A stretch of DNA of 17,276 nt from Rhabdothermincola sp037478855 (GTDB lineage: Bacteria; Actinomycetota; Acidimicrobiia; Acidimicrobiales; Acidimicrobilacustridaceae): positions 1-17,276 of the forward strand of contig JBBFLY010000062.1 in NCBI GenBank assembly GCA_037478855.1, written 5' to 3'. Each line of letters opens with the position of its first letter. Position 1 is the stretch's first letter. The notes beneath the pieces were generated by a model, which worked only from the letters and a program-made list of their open reading frames with translations, was not told the DNA's origin and did not search any database. The position numbers and the translations under genes were made by a program. Below are positions 1-6,925 of the stretch, in pieces.

Positions 1-1
1 G

Positions 2-2137
2 CCGCCGCGCCCGCCGGTGTCGCCGTCGGGCAAGCCGATCCCGCCTCCGCCCGGCATGCGTCGCCCGAGCGCCGGCCCCGTGGGGGCCGGCGGCCCGCGC
101 CGTGGCGTCGGGGGAGCCCCCGGCGCTGGCGGCGCCCCGCGTCCGGGCACGGGTGTGGGCCGGCCCGGTGGCGGCGCCGGTCTCGGGGGTGGCCCGCCAG
201 GCGGTCGGGGTGGTCCCGGTGGTGGTCGCCCCGGCGGACCCGGCCAGCGGCGGCCTCAGCGTCGCAAGGGGCGCAGGCGTCGTTCGCGCGACGAGCTGCA
301 GCCCATGGACATCCCGACCTACACCCCGAAGGAGGCTCCGGTCCCCGAGGGTGTGGTCGTGATCGAGCGCGCCTCGACCCCTCAGGAGCTTGGGCCCAAG
401 CTCAACCGCACCGCGGCTGATGTGGTCCGGTTCCTGATGCAGCAGGGCGAGATGGTCACGGCGACCCAGTCCCTCTCGGACGACATGATCGAGCTGTTCG
501 CCGCGGAGATCGGCGCGGAGATCAGGCTGGTCGACCCGGGCGAGGAGCAGGAGGCTGAGCTGCAGAAGCTGCTCCGCATCGACGACGACGTCGACGAGGA
601 GACCTACGAGTCCTGGCCGACCCGTCCGCCGGTGATCACCGTGATGGGTCACGTCGACCACGGCAAGACCAAGCTGCTCGACCAGATTCGCAACACGAAC
701 GTCGTCGCCGGTGAGGCGGGCGGCATCACCCAGCACATCGGCGCCTACCAGGTCGAAAAGGATGGTCGGCGGATCACCTTCATCGACACCCCGGGTCATG
801 AGGCGTTCACGGCCATGCGGGCCCGCGGTGCGAAGGCCACCGACATCGTCGTGCTCGTGGTGGCGGCTGACGACGGCGTGATGCCCCAGACGATCGAGGC
901 GATCAACCACGCGAAGGCCGCCGAGGTGCCGATCGTGGTGGCCATCAACAAGATCGACCGCGAGAACGCCGACCCCAACCGTGTGATGCAGCAGCTCAGC
1001 GAGCATGGTCTGGTACCCGAGCAGTGGGGTGGTGACACGGTGATGGTGCCGGTCTCCGCGCTGCGAGGCGACGGCATCGACGACCTGCTCGAGAACCTTC
1101 TCGTTGTCGCCGAGCTGGAGGACCTGCGAGCGCCGACCGAGGGGCGGGCCCGCGGCGTGGTGCTGGAGAGCAACCTCGACATCGGGCGGGGGCCCGTGGC
1201 CACGGTGCTGGTGCAGCGGGGCACCCTCAAGGTCGGCGATCCGGTTGTGGCCGGCGCGGCGTGGGGCCGGGTGCGCGCCCTCATCGACGACCGGGGCAAC
1301 CAGGTCAAGGAGGCCGGGCCGTCGACGCCGGTGCAGGTGCTCGGCTTGTCCGAGGTCGCCCAGGCCGGCGACATGCTCGTGACGGCACCCGACGAGAAGA
1401 CCGCGAGCCGGGTCGCGGAGACCCGCGAGCACTGGCAGCGGCTGGCCACGCTCGGCCGGGAGGCGCACGCCATGTCGGGTGGCGCCAAGCTCGAGGACAT
1501 CTTCAAGCAGATCCAGGCCGGCGAGACCGCCACCTTGAACCTCATCCTCAAGGCCGACGTGGTGGGCTCGCTCGAGGCGCTCACGGAGGCGCTGCGCAAG
1601 CTCGAGCGCGACGATGTGAGGCTGTCGTTCGTGCACCGCGGCGTGGGTGGCATCACCCAGTACGACGTCCAGCTCGCCTCGGCATCCAACGCGACGATCA
1701 TCGGCTTCAACGTGCGACCTGACCGCAAGGCGCGGGAGCTGGCCGAGGCCGAGAACGTCGAGATCCGCACCTACGAGATCATCTACCAGGTGCTCGAGGA
1801 CATCGAGAACGCCATGCTCGGTCTGCTGGCTCCCGAGTACGAAGAGGTCGTCACCGGCGAGGCCGAGGTCCGGGAGGTGTTCCGGGTGCCCCGTGTCGGA
1901 GCCGTGGCCGGCTGCTACGTCACGAACGGGGTGATCACCCGTGGCTCCAAGGTGCGGTTCCTCCGCGATGGCACGGTCATCTGGAAGGGCACGATCAGCT
2001 CGCTGCGACGGTTCAAGGACGACGTTCGGGAGGTCGCGGCCGGATTCGAGTGCGGCGTGGGCCTGTCGGACTTCCAGGACCTCAAGCCGGGCGACATCAT
2101 CGAGACCTACGAGGAGCGGGAGATCCCGCGGAACTGA
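2..2137 (+). CDS. infB: Translation initiation factor IF-2 (5' end missing)
   Basis: IF-2 is the GTPase that brings initiator fMet-tRNA to the 30S subunit and promotes 50S joining. The frame is open to the window edge, so the real start lies upstream. Counting from the in-frame GTG at 17, residues 1-90 are a Gly/Pro/Arg-rich unstructured stretch ending in a basic run, as is common in actinobacterial IF-2. An IF2_N-type domain follows at about 112-175. The G domain shows GHVDHGKT (211-218), DTPGHEAF (257-264), NKID (311-314) and SAL (347-349). The beta-barrel and C-terminal IF-2 domains continue to the end. All nucleotide-binding motifs are intact. It heads the run of closely spaced genes through ribF; nusA would be expected upstream but is outside the window. 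Confidence 0.97.
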   Translation, partial: PPRPPVSPSGKPIPPPPGMRRPSAGPVGAGGPRRGVGGAPGAGGAPRPGTGVGRPGGGAGLGGGPPGGRGGPGGGRPGGPGQRRPQRRKGRRRRSRDELQPMDIPTYTPKEAPVPEGVVVIERASTPQELGPKLNRTAADVVRFLMQQGEMVTATQSLSDDMIELFAAEIGAEIRLVDPGEEQEAELQKLLRIDDDVDEETYESWPTRPPVITVMGHVDHGKTKLLDQIRNTNVVAGEAGGITQHIGAYQVEKDGRRITFIDTPGHEAFTAMRARGAKATDIVVLVVAADDGVMPQTIEAINHAKAAEVPIVVAINKIDRENADPNRVMQQLSEHGLVPEQWGGDTVMVPVSALRGDGIDDLLENLLVVAELEDLRAPTEGRARGVVLESNLDIGRGPVATVLVQRGTLKVGDPVVAGAAWGRVRALIDDRGNQVKEAGPSTPVQVLGLSEVAQAGDMLVTAPDEKTASRVAETREHWQRLATLGREAHAMSGGAKLEDIFKQIQAGETATLNLILKADVVGSLEALTEALRKLERDDVRLSFVHRGVGGITQYDVQLASASNATIIGFNVRPDRKARELAEAENVEIRTYEIIYQVLEDIENAMLGLLAPEYEEVVTGEAEVREVFRVPRVGAVAGCYVTNGVITRGSKVRFLRDGTVIWKGTISSLRRFKDDVREVAAGFECGVGLSDFQDLKPGDIIETYEEREIPRN

Positions 2138-2156
2138 CGCCGCACCCACCGGTGAC

Positions 2157-2456
2157 GTGACCGCGTTCGTGCTGGCGCTGACCGTGGAGCTCCACCTTCC
2201 GGCGAGCCGGTCGCTGAAGGACAAGCGCGCCAGCCTGCGCTCCATCATCGAGGGTGCCCGCCGACGCTTCGGCGTGGCCGGCGCGGAGACCGGTCATCAG
2301 GACAGCTGGCAGCGGGCGGAGCTGTGCTTCGCCGTGGTGGCCGGTTCGGTGGGGCACGCCAGCGAGGTGATCGACTCGGTCGAGCGCTTCGTGTGGTCCT
2401 TCACGGAAGCGGAGGTCACCGCGGCCACCCGTCACTGGTTGGAGGTGGATCCATGA
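2157..2456 (+). CDS. DUF503 family protein, 99 aa
   Basis: This is a small conserved protein of unknown biochemical role. Family members often sit between infB and rbfA, so a link to ribosome or translation factors is inferred from context only. The GTG at 2157 gives a protein starting MTAFVLALTVELHLP, followed by SRSLKDKRASLRSI (about residues 18-31) and QDSWQRAELCFAVVAGS (about 47-63), which are the conserved DUF503 blocks. The length of 99 aa matches the family. The start lies 19 bases after the infB stop and has no clear Shine-Dalgarno, so translational coupling to infB is likely. Its stop overlaps the rbfA start in an ATGA arrangement. The same frame continues upstream inside infB, but that extension is not family-like. 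Confidence 0.85.
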   Translation: MTAFVLALTVELHLPASRSLKDKRASLRSIIEGARRRFGVAGAETGHQDSWQRAELCFAVVAGSVGHASEVIDSVERFVWSFTEAEVTAATRHWLEVDP

Positions 2457-2851
2457 GCAGGAGAGGCGCATCAGGAGGAGGTCGGGACTACCCGCGGACG
2501 GCGCGGGTCAACGAGCTGCTGCGCGAGATCATCGCCGACGATCTCGAGGCGATCGACGATGAGCGGCTGGAGCTGCTGACCATCACCGGTGTGGAGGTCG
2601 ATCGCGACCTTCGCCACGCGGTGGTCTTCTACGACTCCCTGCAGGGTGAGGAGGGCGACGCCGTGGTGCTCGAGGCGCTCGGGTCGCACCGGGTGCGACT
2701 GCAGGCCAGCATCAACCGCCAGGCCCGTCTGCGCCGCACACCAGAGCTGTCGTTCCAGCCTGATCCTGGTGTCCGCTCGGGGCAGCGGATCGACGAGCTG
2801 TTGCGTGGTCTCCAGCGCGACCACCGCGGCGCCGACGAGCGCAGGGACTGA
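2453..2851 (+). CDS. rbfA: Ribosome-binding factor A (RbfA)
   Basis: RbfA is a small KH-like protein that binds the 30S subunit and helps mature the 5' end of 16S rRNA, especially during cold stress. The 132-aa protein has the family opening RVNELLREIIADDL (about residues 18-31), then the segment LLTITGVEVDRDLRHAVVFY and a C-terminal PDPGVRSGQRIDELL block. The ATG at 2453 overlaps the DUF503 stop by four bases (ATGA) and is preceded by a strong ribosome site, GGAGGTGG at 2441-2448, which decides the start. An in-frame extension upstream lies inside DUF503 and is rejected. truB starts nine bases after its stop, so the genes look cotranscribed. Confidence 0.95.
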   Translation: MSRRGASGGGRDYPRTARVNELLREIIADDLEAIDDERLELLTITGVEVDRDLRHAVVFYDSLQGEEGDAVVLEALGSHRVRLQASINRQARLRRTPELSFQPDPGVRSGQRIDELLRGLQRDHRGADERRD

Positions 2852-2860
2852 CGGCGGCCG

Positions 2861-3775
2861 ATGGCACGCGGGCAGGGCCCTGACGGGTTGGTGGTGGTCG
2901 ACAAGGCCGCCGGGTGGACCTCCCATGACGTGGTCGCCAGGTGCCGCAAGCTGTTGGGCACGAGGAAGGTGGGGCACTCGGGCACGCTCGATCCCGACGC
3001 GACCGGCCTGCTGCTCGTCGGCGTGGGACGGGTCACCCGTCTCCTGCGGTTCCTCACGGCGCTGCCGAAGTCCTACACGTGTGAGATCGTCCTCGGCGTG
3101 GAGACCTCGACGCTTGACGCGTCGGGGGAGGTGACCGCCACGCACGCGATGTCGGTGACCCCGGACGAGGTGGCGGGGGCGGCCCGTGCGCTCACCGGCG
3201 AGATCCTGCAGATCCCGCCGATGGTGTCGGCGGTGCATGTCGGCGGGCGTCGACTGCACGAGCTGGCCCGTGAGGGCAAGGAGGTGGAGCGCCAGCCGCG
3301 ACCGGTCACGGTGTGGCGCTTCGAGGTCGCGGCGACCGACGACCCGCTGGTCTACCGCGCGTCGGTGACCTGCTCGTCGGGGACCTACGTCCGGAGCCTG
3401 GCGGCTGACCTCGGCGCCGCGTTGGGAGGTGGCGCGCACCTCCGGGCGCTGCGGCGCACGGCGATCGGGTCGTTCACCGAGGCGGAGGCCGTGGAGGTCG
3501 AGCAGGTGGGGTCCGAGGTGCTGCTGTCGCCGGCCGCGGCGCTCCGGGACTATCCGCAGCTGGTGGTGAGCCCGGACGTGGTGGCAGACGTCCGGGTGGG
3601 CCGGGTGCTCGAGCGTGACCGGCTCGGCGTGGACGGCGGAGGGCCATGGGCGCTCGTCACGCCGGGTGGCGATCTGCTCGCGGTCTACGAGGCGCATCGT
3701 GGTGCAACGGTGAAGCCGGCAGTCGTGCTCGCAGCGGCGGCTCCGGGATCGTCGGACGGACCATCGCACGGTTAG
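2861..3775 (+). CDS. truB: tRNA pseudouridine(55) synthase TruB
   Basis: TruB isomerises U55 to pseudouridine in the T-loop of tRNAs. The 304-aa protein opens with the motif VVDKAAGWTSHDVV (residues 12-25). The catalytic block GHSGTLDPDATGLL lies at 38-51, with Asp44 as the nucleophile position. Tyr72 in the PKSY segment stacks in the active site in characterised homologues. PPMVSA (119-124) and SSGTYVRSL (172-180) are the other TruB motifs. A C-terminal extension of about 80 residues fits actinobacterial forms. The ATG at 2861 lies nine bases after the rbfA stop; the ribosome site is weak. The TAG stop is also the first three bases of a TAGCCT hexamer that probably serves ribF. Confidence 0.96.
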   Translation: MARGQGPDGLVVVDKAAGWTSHDVVARCRKLLGTRKVGHSGTLDPDATGLLLVGVGRVTRLLRFLTALPKSYTCEIVLGVETSTLDASGEVTATHAMSVTPDEVAGAARALTGEILQIPPMVSAVHVGGRRLHELAREGKEVERQPRPVTVWRFEVAATDDPLVYRASVTCSSGTYVRSLAADLGAALGGGAHLRALRRTAIGSFTEAEAVEVEQVGSEVLLSPAAALRDYPQLVVSPDVVADVRVGRVLERDRLGVDGGGPWALVTPGGDLLAVYEAHRGATVKPAVVLAAAAPGSSDGPSHG

Positions 3776-3778
3776 CCT
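3773..3778 (+). promoter_or_regulatory. Candidate -10 element for a leaderless ribF transcript
   Basis: TAGCCT matches the actinobacterial -10 form TAGnnT and ends seven bases before the ribF ATG, so transcription would start at or next to the start codon. It overlaps the truB stop codon. No good -35 box is seen. ribF also has no Shine-Dalgarno, which fits a leaderless message. Confidence 0.5.
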
Positions 3779-3785
3779 CGCCACG

Positions 3786-4751
3786 ATGCAGGTGCTGCGC
3801 GACATCGAGACCTGGCCCCGGCCGGCTCGTGGCACCGTGGTCACCATCGGTGCGTACGACGGTGTGCACCTCGGTCACCGCGCGGTCATCGCCAACGTCC
3901 GTGAGCTGGCGGGTGCCCGGGGCCTGCAGACCGCGGTCGTGACGTTCGACCGGCATCCGGCGTCGGTGGTGCGACCGGAGTCGGCACCGCCGCTGCTCAC
4001 CGATCTCGAGCAGAAGCTCGAGCTGCTGGCCACCACCGGGGTGGACTTCACGCTCGTGCTCCACTTCGACGAGGCGCGCTCGAAGGAACCGGCGGAAGAC
4101 TTCGTCACGGAGGTGCTCGTCGAGGGCCTCGACGCGAAGGTCGTCGTGGTGGGAGAGGACTTTCACTTCGGTCATCGACGCGCCGGCAACGTCGCCCTGC
4201 TCCGCGAGATGGGTGCTCAACTGGGCTTCGAGGTGGTCGGCATCGAGCTGGTTGGTGCTGACGGCCGACCCGCGGTCGACGGGGAGCGGGTGTCGTCGAC
4301 CGCTATCCGTGACGCGCTGCGTCGGGGAGACCTGCAGCGTGCGAACCGGTTGCTCGGGCGGTTCCACGAGGTGCGTGGCGTCGTGGTGGACGGCGACAAG
4401 CGGGCCCGCCAGCTGGGGTTCCCCACCGCCAACCTGGCGGTCCCCCCCGAGATCTGCCTCCCCGCCGACGGCATCTACGCGGGCTGGTATCTGCGACCGA
4501 GCGGCCATGCCCTCCCGGCCGCGCTCTCGCTCGGTCGGCGACCGACCTTCTACGAGGACGCGGAGACCTCACTGCTCGAGGCGCACCTGCTCGACTTCGA
4601 CGGCGACCTGTACGGCGAGCCGGCGCGGGTCCGGTTCGTCGAACGGCTGCGTGAGGAGCGCAGGTTCGACTCGGTCGAGGCCCTGGTCGAGCAGATGGCT
4701 CGCGACTGCGAACACGCGCGGGCCGTGCTCAGCTCCTCTGACCCGACCTGA
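3786..4751 (+). CDS. ribF: Bifunctional riboflavin kinase / FAD synthetase RibF
   Basis: RibF phosphorylates riboflavin to FMN and then adenylates FMN to FAD. The 321-aa protein has both modules. The N-terminal nucleotidyltransferase domain (about 1-185) shows GAYDGVHLGH at 22-31, VGEDFHFGHRRAGN at 122-135 and VSSTAIRDALRRGDL at 169-183. The C-terminal flavokinase domain (about 186-310) shows GFPTANL at 211-217, DGIYAGW at 228-234 and SLGRRPTF at 248-255. The length matches the usual 300-330 aa. It follows truB by ten bases, as in many bacteria, but a TAGCCT hexamer just before the ATG suggests its own leaderless start as well. A repeat-filled gene-free stretch follows. Confidence 0.96.
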   Translation: MQVLRDIETWPRPARGTVVTIGAYDGVHLGHRAVIANVRELAGARGLQTAVVTFDRHPASVVRPESAPPLLTDLEQKLELLATTGVDFTLVLHFDEARSKEPAEDFVTEVLVEGLDAKVVVVGEDFHFGHRRAGNVALLREMGAQLGFEVVGIELVGADGRPAVDGERVSSTAIRDALRRGDLQRANRLLGRFHEVRGVVVDGDKRARQLGFPTANLAVPPEICLPADGIYAGWYLRPSGHALPAALSLGRRPTFYEDAETSLLEAHLLDFDGDLYGEPARVRFVERLREERRFDSVEALVEQMARDCEHARAVLSSSDPT

Positions 4752-4810
4752 CCTGGGCTGGGCTGGACTGCGCTCGGCTGAGCGGGGTTGGGCTGGAGAT
4801 CCTCGATCCT

Positions 4811-4954
4811 CGGAGCCGGCAGCTCCCCGAACCTCGGAGTCGGCTGCTGTCCGATCCCCGGAGTCCGCAGCTACCCGATCCCCGGAGTCGGCAGCTGCCC
4901 GATCCCCGGAGTCGGCAGCTGCCCGATCCCCGGAGTCCGCAGCTCCCCGAACCT
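4811..4954. repeat. Six tandem copies of a 24-bp repeat
   Basis: Six abutting 24-bp units start at 4811, 4835, 4859, 4883, 4907 and 4931, each beginning CGGAG. Units 4 and 5 are identical. Units 1 and 6 share the variant end CTCCCCGAACCT, while units 2-5 end CCGATCCC. Units 4 and 5 contain the 10-bp palindrome GGCAGCTGCC. Neighbouring units can pair as CTGCC(C)GA with TCGGCAG. Because 24 is a multiple of three, every frame reads as an 8-residue repeat, which creates false open frames. Confidence 0.95.
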
Positions 4955-4998
4955 GTCAGGCAGCCGGGCGTCTGACGCCACCTCGGCTGACAGGTTCG
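4948..4998. repeat. 12-bp perfect inverted repeat at the junction of the two arrays
   Basis: CGAACCTGTCAG at 4948-4959 is the exact reverse complement of CTGACAGGTTCG at 4987-4998, with a 27-base interval. That interval itself can fold as GGCGT-CTG-ACGCC (4967-4979). The left arm includes the end of the last 24-bp unit and the right arm runs into the first 20-bp unit. No T-run follows, so a classical terminator is unlikely. Confidence 0.85.
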
Positions 4999-5093
4999 TG
5001 CGGATCGGCACGAGTTCGTGCGGATCGGCACGAGTTCGTGTGGATCGGCACGAGTTCGTGTGGATCGGCACGAGTTCGTGCGGATCGGCACGA
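4994..5093. repeat. Five tandem copies of a 20-bp hairpin-forming repeat
   Basis: Five abutting 20-bp units start at 4994, 5014, 5034, 5054 and 5074, of the form GTTCGTGYGGATCGGCACGA. The only variation is C, C, T, T, C at the eighth base. Each unit can fold as TCGTGC, loop GGATCG, GCACGA; in units 3 and 4 the variant T still pairs with G in plus-strand RNA. A 20-bp period is not a multiple of three, so this is not a coding repeat. There are no spacers, so it is not a CRISPR array. Confidence 0.95.
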
Positions 5094-5233
5094 TCACCCG
5101 GCTGAAGCGCTCGCAGCAGGCCGATCGACCCACGAGTCGGTGACGTTCGGCCGCAGCTTCTCCGCCTCCGGCTCCCTACACTCCAGCTCCGACGGCCATC
5201 CATCCACCCTGGCGCTCGCAGATCGGACGAACA

Positions 5234-6289
5234 TTGGACGCCGTGACCCAGCAGTCGCAGCAGGCCCCGCCCGAGCTGTCGGCGCCGGCGCGCGTCCCGC
5301 GGCTGGCTCGCCACACGTTCACCCTCTCCGACGGGCACAAGGTCGGCCTGGCGGTCGCGGGTCGGGGTGTGCCGCTGGTGGTCGTGCACGGCTACACCGC
5401 CGAGGGCTTCCTCTACGCGCAGACGCTGCACCGGCTGGTCCGCAAGGGTTTCAAGGTCGTTGCCATCGACATGGCGGGCCACGGCGGTACCCAGGGCTTG
5501 CCCATGAGCGGGGCGCGCATGGGCGACTACGCCCGCCTGATGGGTCGTTGCATCGACGAGCTCGGCATCCGCAAGGCGGTCACCGCTGGGCACTCGATGG
5601 GCGGCCGGGTGGTCGCCCAGCTCGCCGCACTCGAGCCGGAACGGACGATCGCCACGTTGCTGATCGACGCGATCGTCGGTGACCAGTGGGACTGGATGGT
5701 GAGGCTGTTCCGGGTGGCCCCGCCGCTGCTGGCCGTGGAGGCCGCAGCGCTGCTCGTCGACACCGTGTCCACCGTGCCCCTGGCCAGCAATCCGACGCAG
5801 GCACGCAAGCTCGGGCGCCTCCTCACACCGACCCTCGTCGGTCACGCGCTCCAACCCTGGCGGTTGGTGGGGCCGGCGATGACGATCCTGCGGACCCGGG
5901 GCAGCGCAGGCCTGCTTGACGCGCTCGCCGAGCAGGGGGTCCCGACCTTCGTGATCCACGGAGAGCTCGATCTGGTGGTACCCCTCTGCACGGCCCGCTC
6001 CGCGGCGGCGCGAGCCAACGGGCAGCTCGTGACGGTGAAGCGGGCGGGGCACTCGTGGGTGCTGCGCGATCCCGAGACGCTGCCGGCGATCGTGTCCGAG
6101 CTGCTCGAAGGTCGGCTCGGGGAGGCGATCCGCTCACACCTTCAGGCGGCGGGGGCCGAGACGGTCGACGAGCTCGAAGAGCTCCTCTACGAGCCGGGAG
6201 CCCCCATCCTCGCGCTCACGCCCGATCACACCTACAGCGCGGAGACCACCGAGCACCATCCACCGCGGTACCGGTGGTCGATCCACTGA
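5234..6289 (+). CDS. Alpha/beta-fold hydrolase
   Basis: This 351-aa protein has the alpha/beta hydrolase layout: the oxyanion-region HGYTAEGF (52-59), the nucleophile elbow GHSMGG with Ser121, the acid Asp246 in GELDLVVP, and the catalytic His273 in AGHSWVL. A helical lid of about 90 residues sits between Ser and Asp. The substrate cannot be told; esterase, lipase or C-C hydrolase are all possible. About 78 residues follow the His, ending in an acidic and then His/Pro-rich tail, longer than usual. No signal peptide is seen, so it is probably cytoplasmic. The start is uncertain: TTG at 5234 or GTG at 5243, both without a good ribosome site. It stands alone between the repeat cluster and rpsO. 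Confidence 0.88.
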   Translation: MDAVTQQSQQAPPELSAPARVPRLARHTFTLSDGHKVGLAVAGRGVPLVVVHGYTAEGFLYAQTLHRLVRKGFKVVAIDMAGHGGTQGLPMSGARMGDYARLMGRCIDELGIRKAVTAGHSMGGRVVAQLAALEPERTIATLLIDAIVGDQWDWMVRLFRVAPPLLAVEAAALLVDTVSTVPLASNPTQARKLGRLLTPTLVGHALQPWRLVGPAMTILRTRGSAGLLDALAEQGVPTFVIHGELDLVVPLCTARSAAARANGQLVTVKRAGHSWVLRDPETLPAIVSELLEGRLGEAIRSHLQAAGAETVDELEELLYEPGAPILALTPDHTYSAETTEHHPPRYRWSIH

Positions 6290-6413
6290 TCGTCGATCCG
6301 GAGGCGCCCACCTGAACCTGGCCAGATCCGCTGCTGGTGCGCGCCGGTCGGCACGGCGATCGGCGCATACCGGGCCGTCGGGTCGAGCCGTGGTGGGGGG
6401 TGTCCCGTGCGAC
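6290..6413. other. Intergenic stretch, hydrolase to rpsO promoter
   Basis: No gene is seen here. GCGCCG at 6341-6346 pairs with CGGCGC at 6361-6366 across a 14-base loop and could help end the hydrolase transcript, but no T-run follows. A second short hairpin, CCACCG with CGGTGG, lies at the very end of the hydrolase gene. Confidence 0.4.
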
Positions 6414-6422
6414 TGCTAGCCT
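6414..6422 (+). promoter_or_regulatory. Candidate extended -10 promoter for rpsO
   Basis: TGCTAGCCT is an extended -10 (TGn followed by TAGCCT). The hexamer is the same one found just before ribF and SURF1. It would start transcription near 6429 and give an rpsO leader of about 110 bases. No clear -35 box is seen. Confidence 0.45.
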
Positions 6423-6425
6423 TGA

Positions 6426-6519
6426 GCGCTGGCCCGTCACGGGCCGCCGCTTCCGGTCTCGCCAGCGCCGCCCCGAGGGGCGGAGGCAGCGGATCTCAGG
6501 AGGCTGGGTCCGATACCCA
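6426..6519 (+). promoter_or_regulatory. Structured rpsO leader, possible S15 autoregulatory RNA
   Basis: A compact set of pairings lies upstream of rpsO. GCGCT (6426-6430) pairs with AGCGC (6464-6468), enclosing GGCCCG-TCA-CGGGCC (6431-6445) and GCCG-CTTC-CGGT (6446-6457), which makes a possible three-way junction. Next come CCGCCCC-GA-GGGGCGG (6467-6482 region) and TGGGT-CCGAT-ACCCA (6505-6519). S15 recognises a three-way junction with a G-U/G-C motif in 16S rRNA and represses its own message through several unrelated leader folds in different phyla. That this is such an RNA is inference. If transcription starts near 6429, part of the outer strand is lost. Confidence 0.35.
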
Positions 6520-6539
6520 CCATCGCGAGGTACGACGAC

Positions 6540-6818
6540 ATGTCCCGAAAGCCCACCAACCTGCCGCCGAAGGCGGCCACGATCAGCGAGCACCGCCTCC
6601 ACGACACCGACACGGGGTCTCCCGAGGTGCAGATCGCGCTGCTCACCGATCGCATCAACCACCTCACCGAGCACCTGAAGGTCCACAAGAAGGACCATCA
6701 CAGTCGGCGTGGTCTGCTGATGCTGGTGGGCCGGCGTCGCCGACTGCTCGACTACGTGAAGAGCAACGACGTCGAGCGGTACCGGGCGATCATCGCGAAG
6801 CTCGGCCTGCGACGCTGA
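6540..6818 (+). CDS. rpsO: Small ribosomal subunit protein uS15
   Basis: S15 binds 16S rRNA in the central domain of the 30S subunit early in assembly. The 92-aa protein has the usual length and the family blocks GSPEVQIALLT (26-36), HKKDHHSRRGLLMLVGRRRRLLDY (49-72, the rRNA-binding helices) and a final segment YRAIIAKLGLRR. The ATG at 6540 is preceded by a modest ribosome site, GAGG at 6527-6530. pnp follows after 219 bases, the classic rpsO-pnp pairing. Confidence 0.97.
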   Translation: MSRKPTNLPPKAATISEHRLHDTDTGSPEVQIALLTDRINHLTEHLKVHKKDHHSRRGLLMLVGRRRRLLDYVKSNDVERYRAIIAKLGLRR

Positions 6819-6822
6819 CACG

Positions 6823-6844
6823 GCGGCGACCCCCGGGTCGCCGC
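6823..6844 (+). terminator. Strong hairpin just after rpsO (terminator or processing site)
   Basis: GCGGCGACCC (6823-6832) and GGGTCGCCGC (6835-6844) are perfectly complementary around CC, giving nine or ten GC-rich pairs starting five bases after the rpsO stop. No T-run follows, so it may attenuate or protect the rpsO 3' end rather than fully terminate before pnp. Confidence 0.5.
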
Positions 6845-6925
6845 TCTCGCGTCCCGGCCCACCCAGCTCGGGTGCTGGGGCGCACCACAAGTGAATCCGA
6901 ATCGAACGGGCGGCCACGCGTCCGT

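Larger units (their letters stand above)
4752..5233. other. Gene-free interval filled with tandem and inverted repeats
   Basis: This stretch between ribF and the hydrolase gene holds three linked repeat structures, listed separately. The first 50 bases are also low-complexity, built on recurring GGGCTG-like hexamers. The last 140 bases hold no convincing gene. TACACT at 5177-5182 is a possible -10 for the hydrolase, but no -35 is seen. Long open frames cross this stretch on both strands; they reflect the repeats and high GC rather than coding. Confidence 0.8.

Noticed and set aside
4994..5093. CRISPR array
   Set aside because: The 20-bp units are directly adjacent with no unique spacers, and no cas genes are visible.
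4788..5105. Plus-strand open frame with 8-residue repeats (GVGSCPIP type) across the repeat arrays
   Set aside because: The 24-bp period makes every frame repetitive and open. The start is a TTG without a ribosome site, and the frame then runs through the 20-bp array, whose period is not a multiple of three.
4213..5682. Long plus-strand frame of 489 codons overlapping ribF, the repeats and the hydrolase
   Set aside because: It is out of frame with two well-supported genes, is Ser/Arg/Pro-rich as GC shadows are, and contains no recognisable domain.
4871..6052. Minus-strand frame of 393 codons over the repeats and the hydrolase gene
   Set aside because: It is antisense to a hydrolase with an intact catalytic triad; its composition is typical of high-GC antisense frames.
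6498..6503. AGGAGG as a ribosome site for a small leader ORF before rpsO
   Set aside because: No ATG, GTG or TTG lies at a usable distance downstream, and it is too far (36 bases) from the rpsO ATG.
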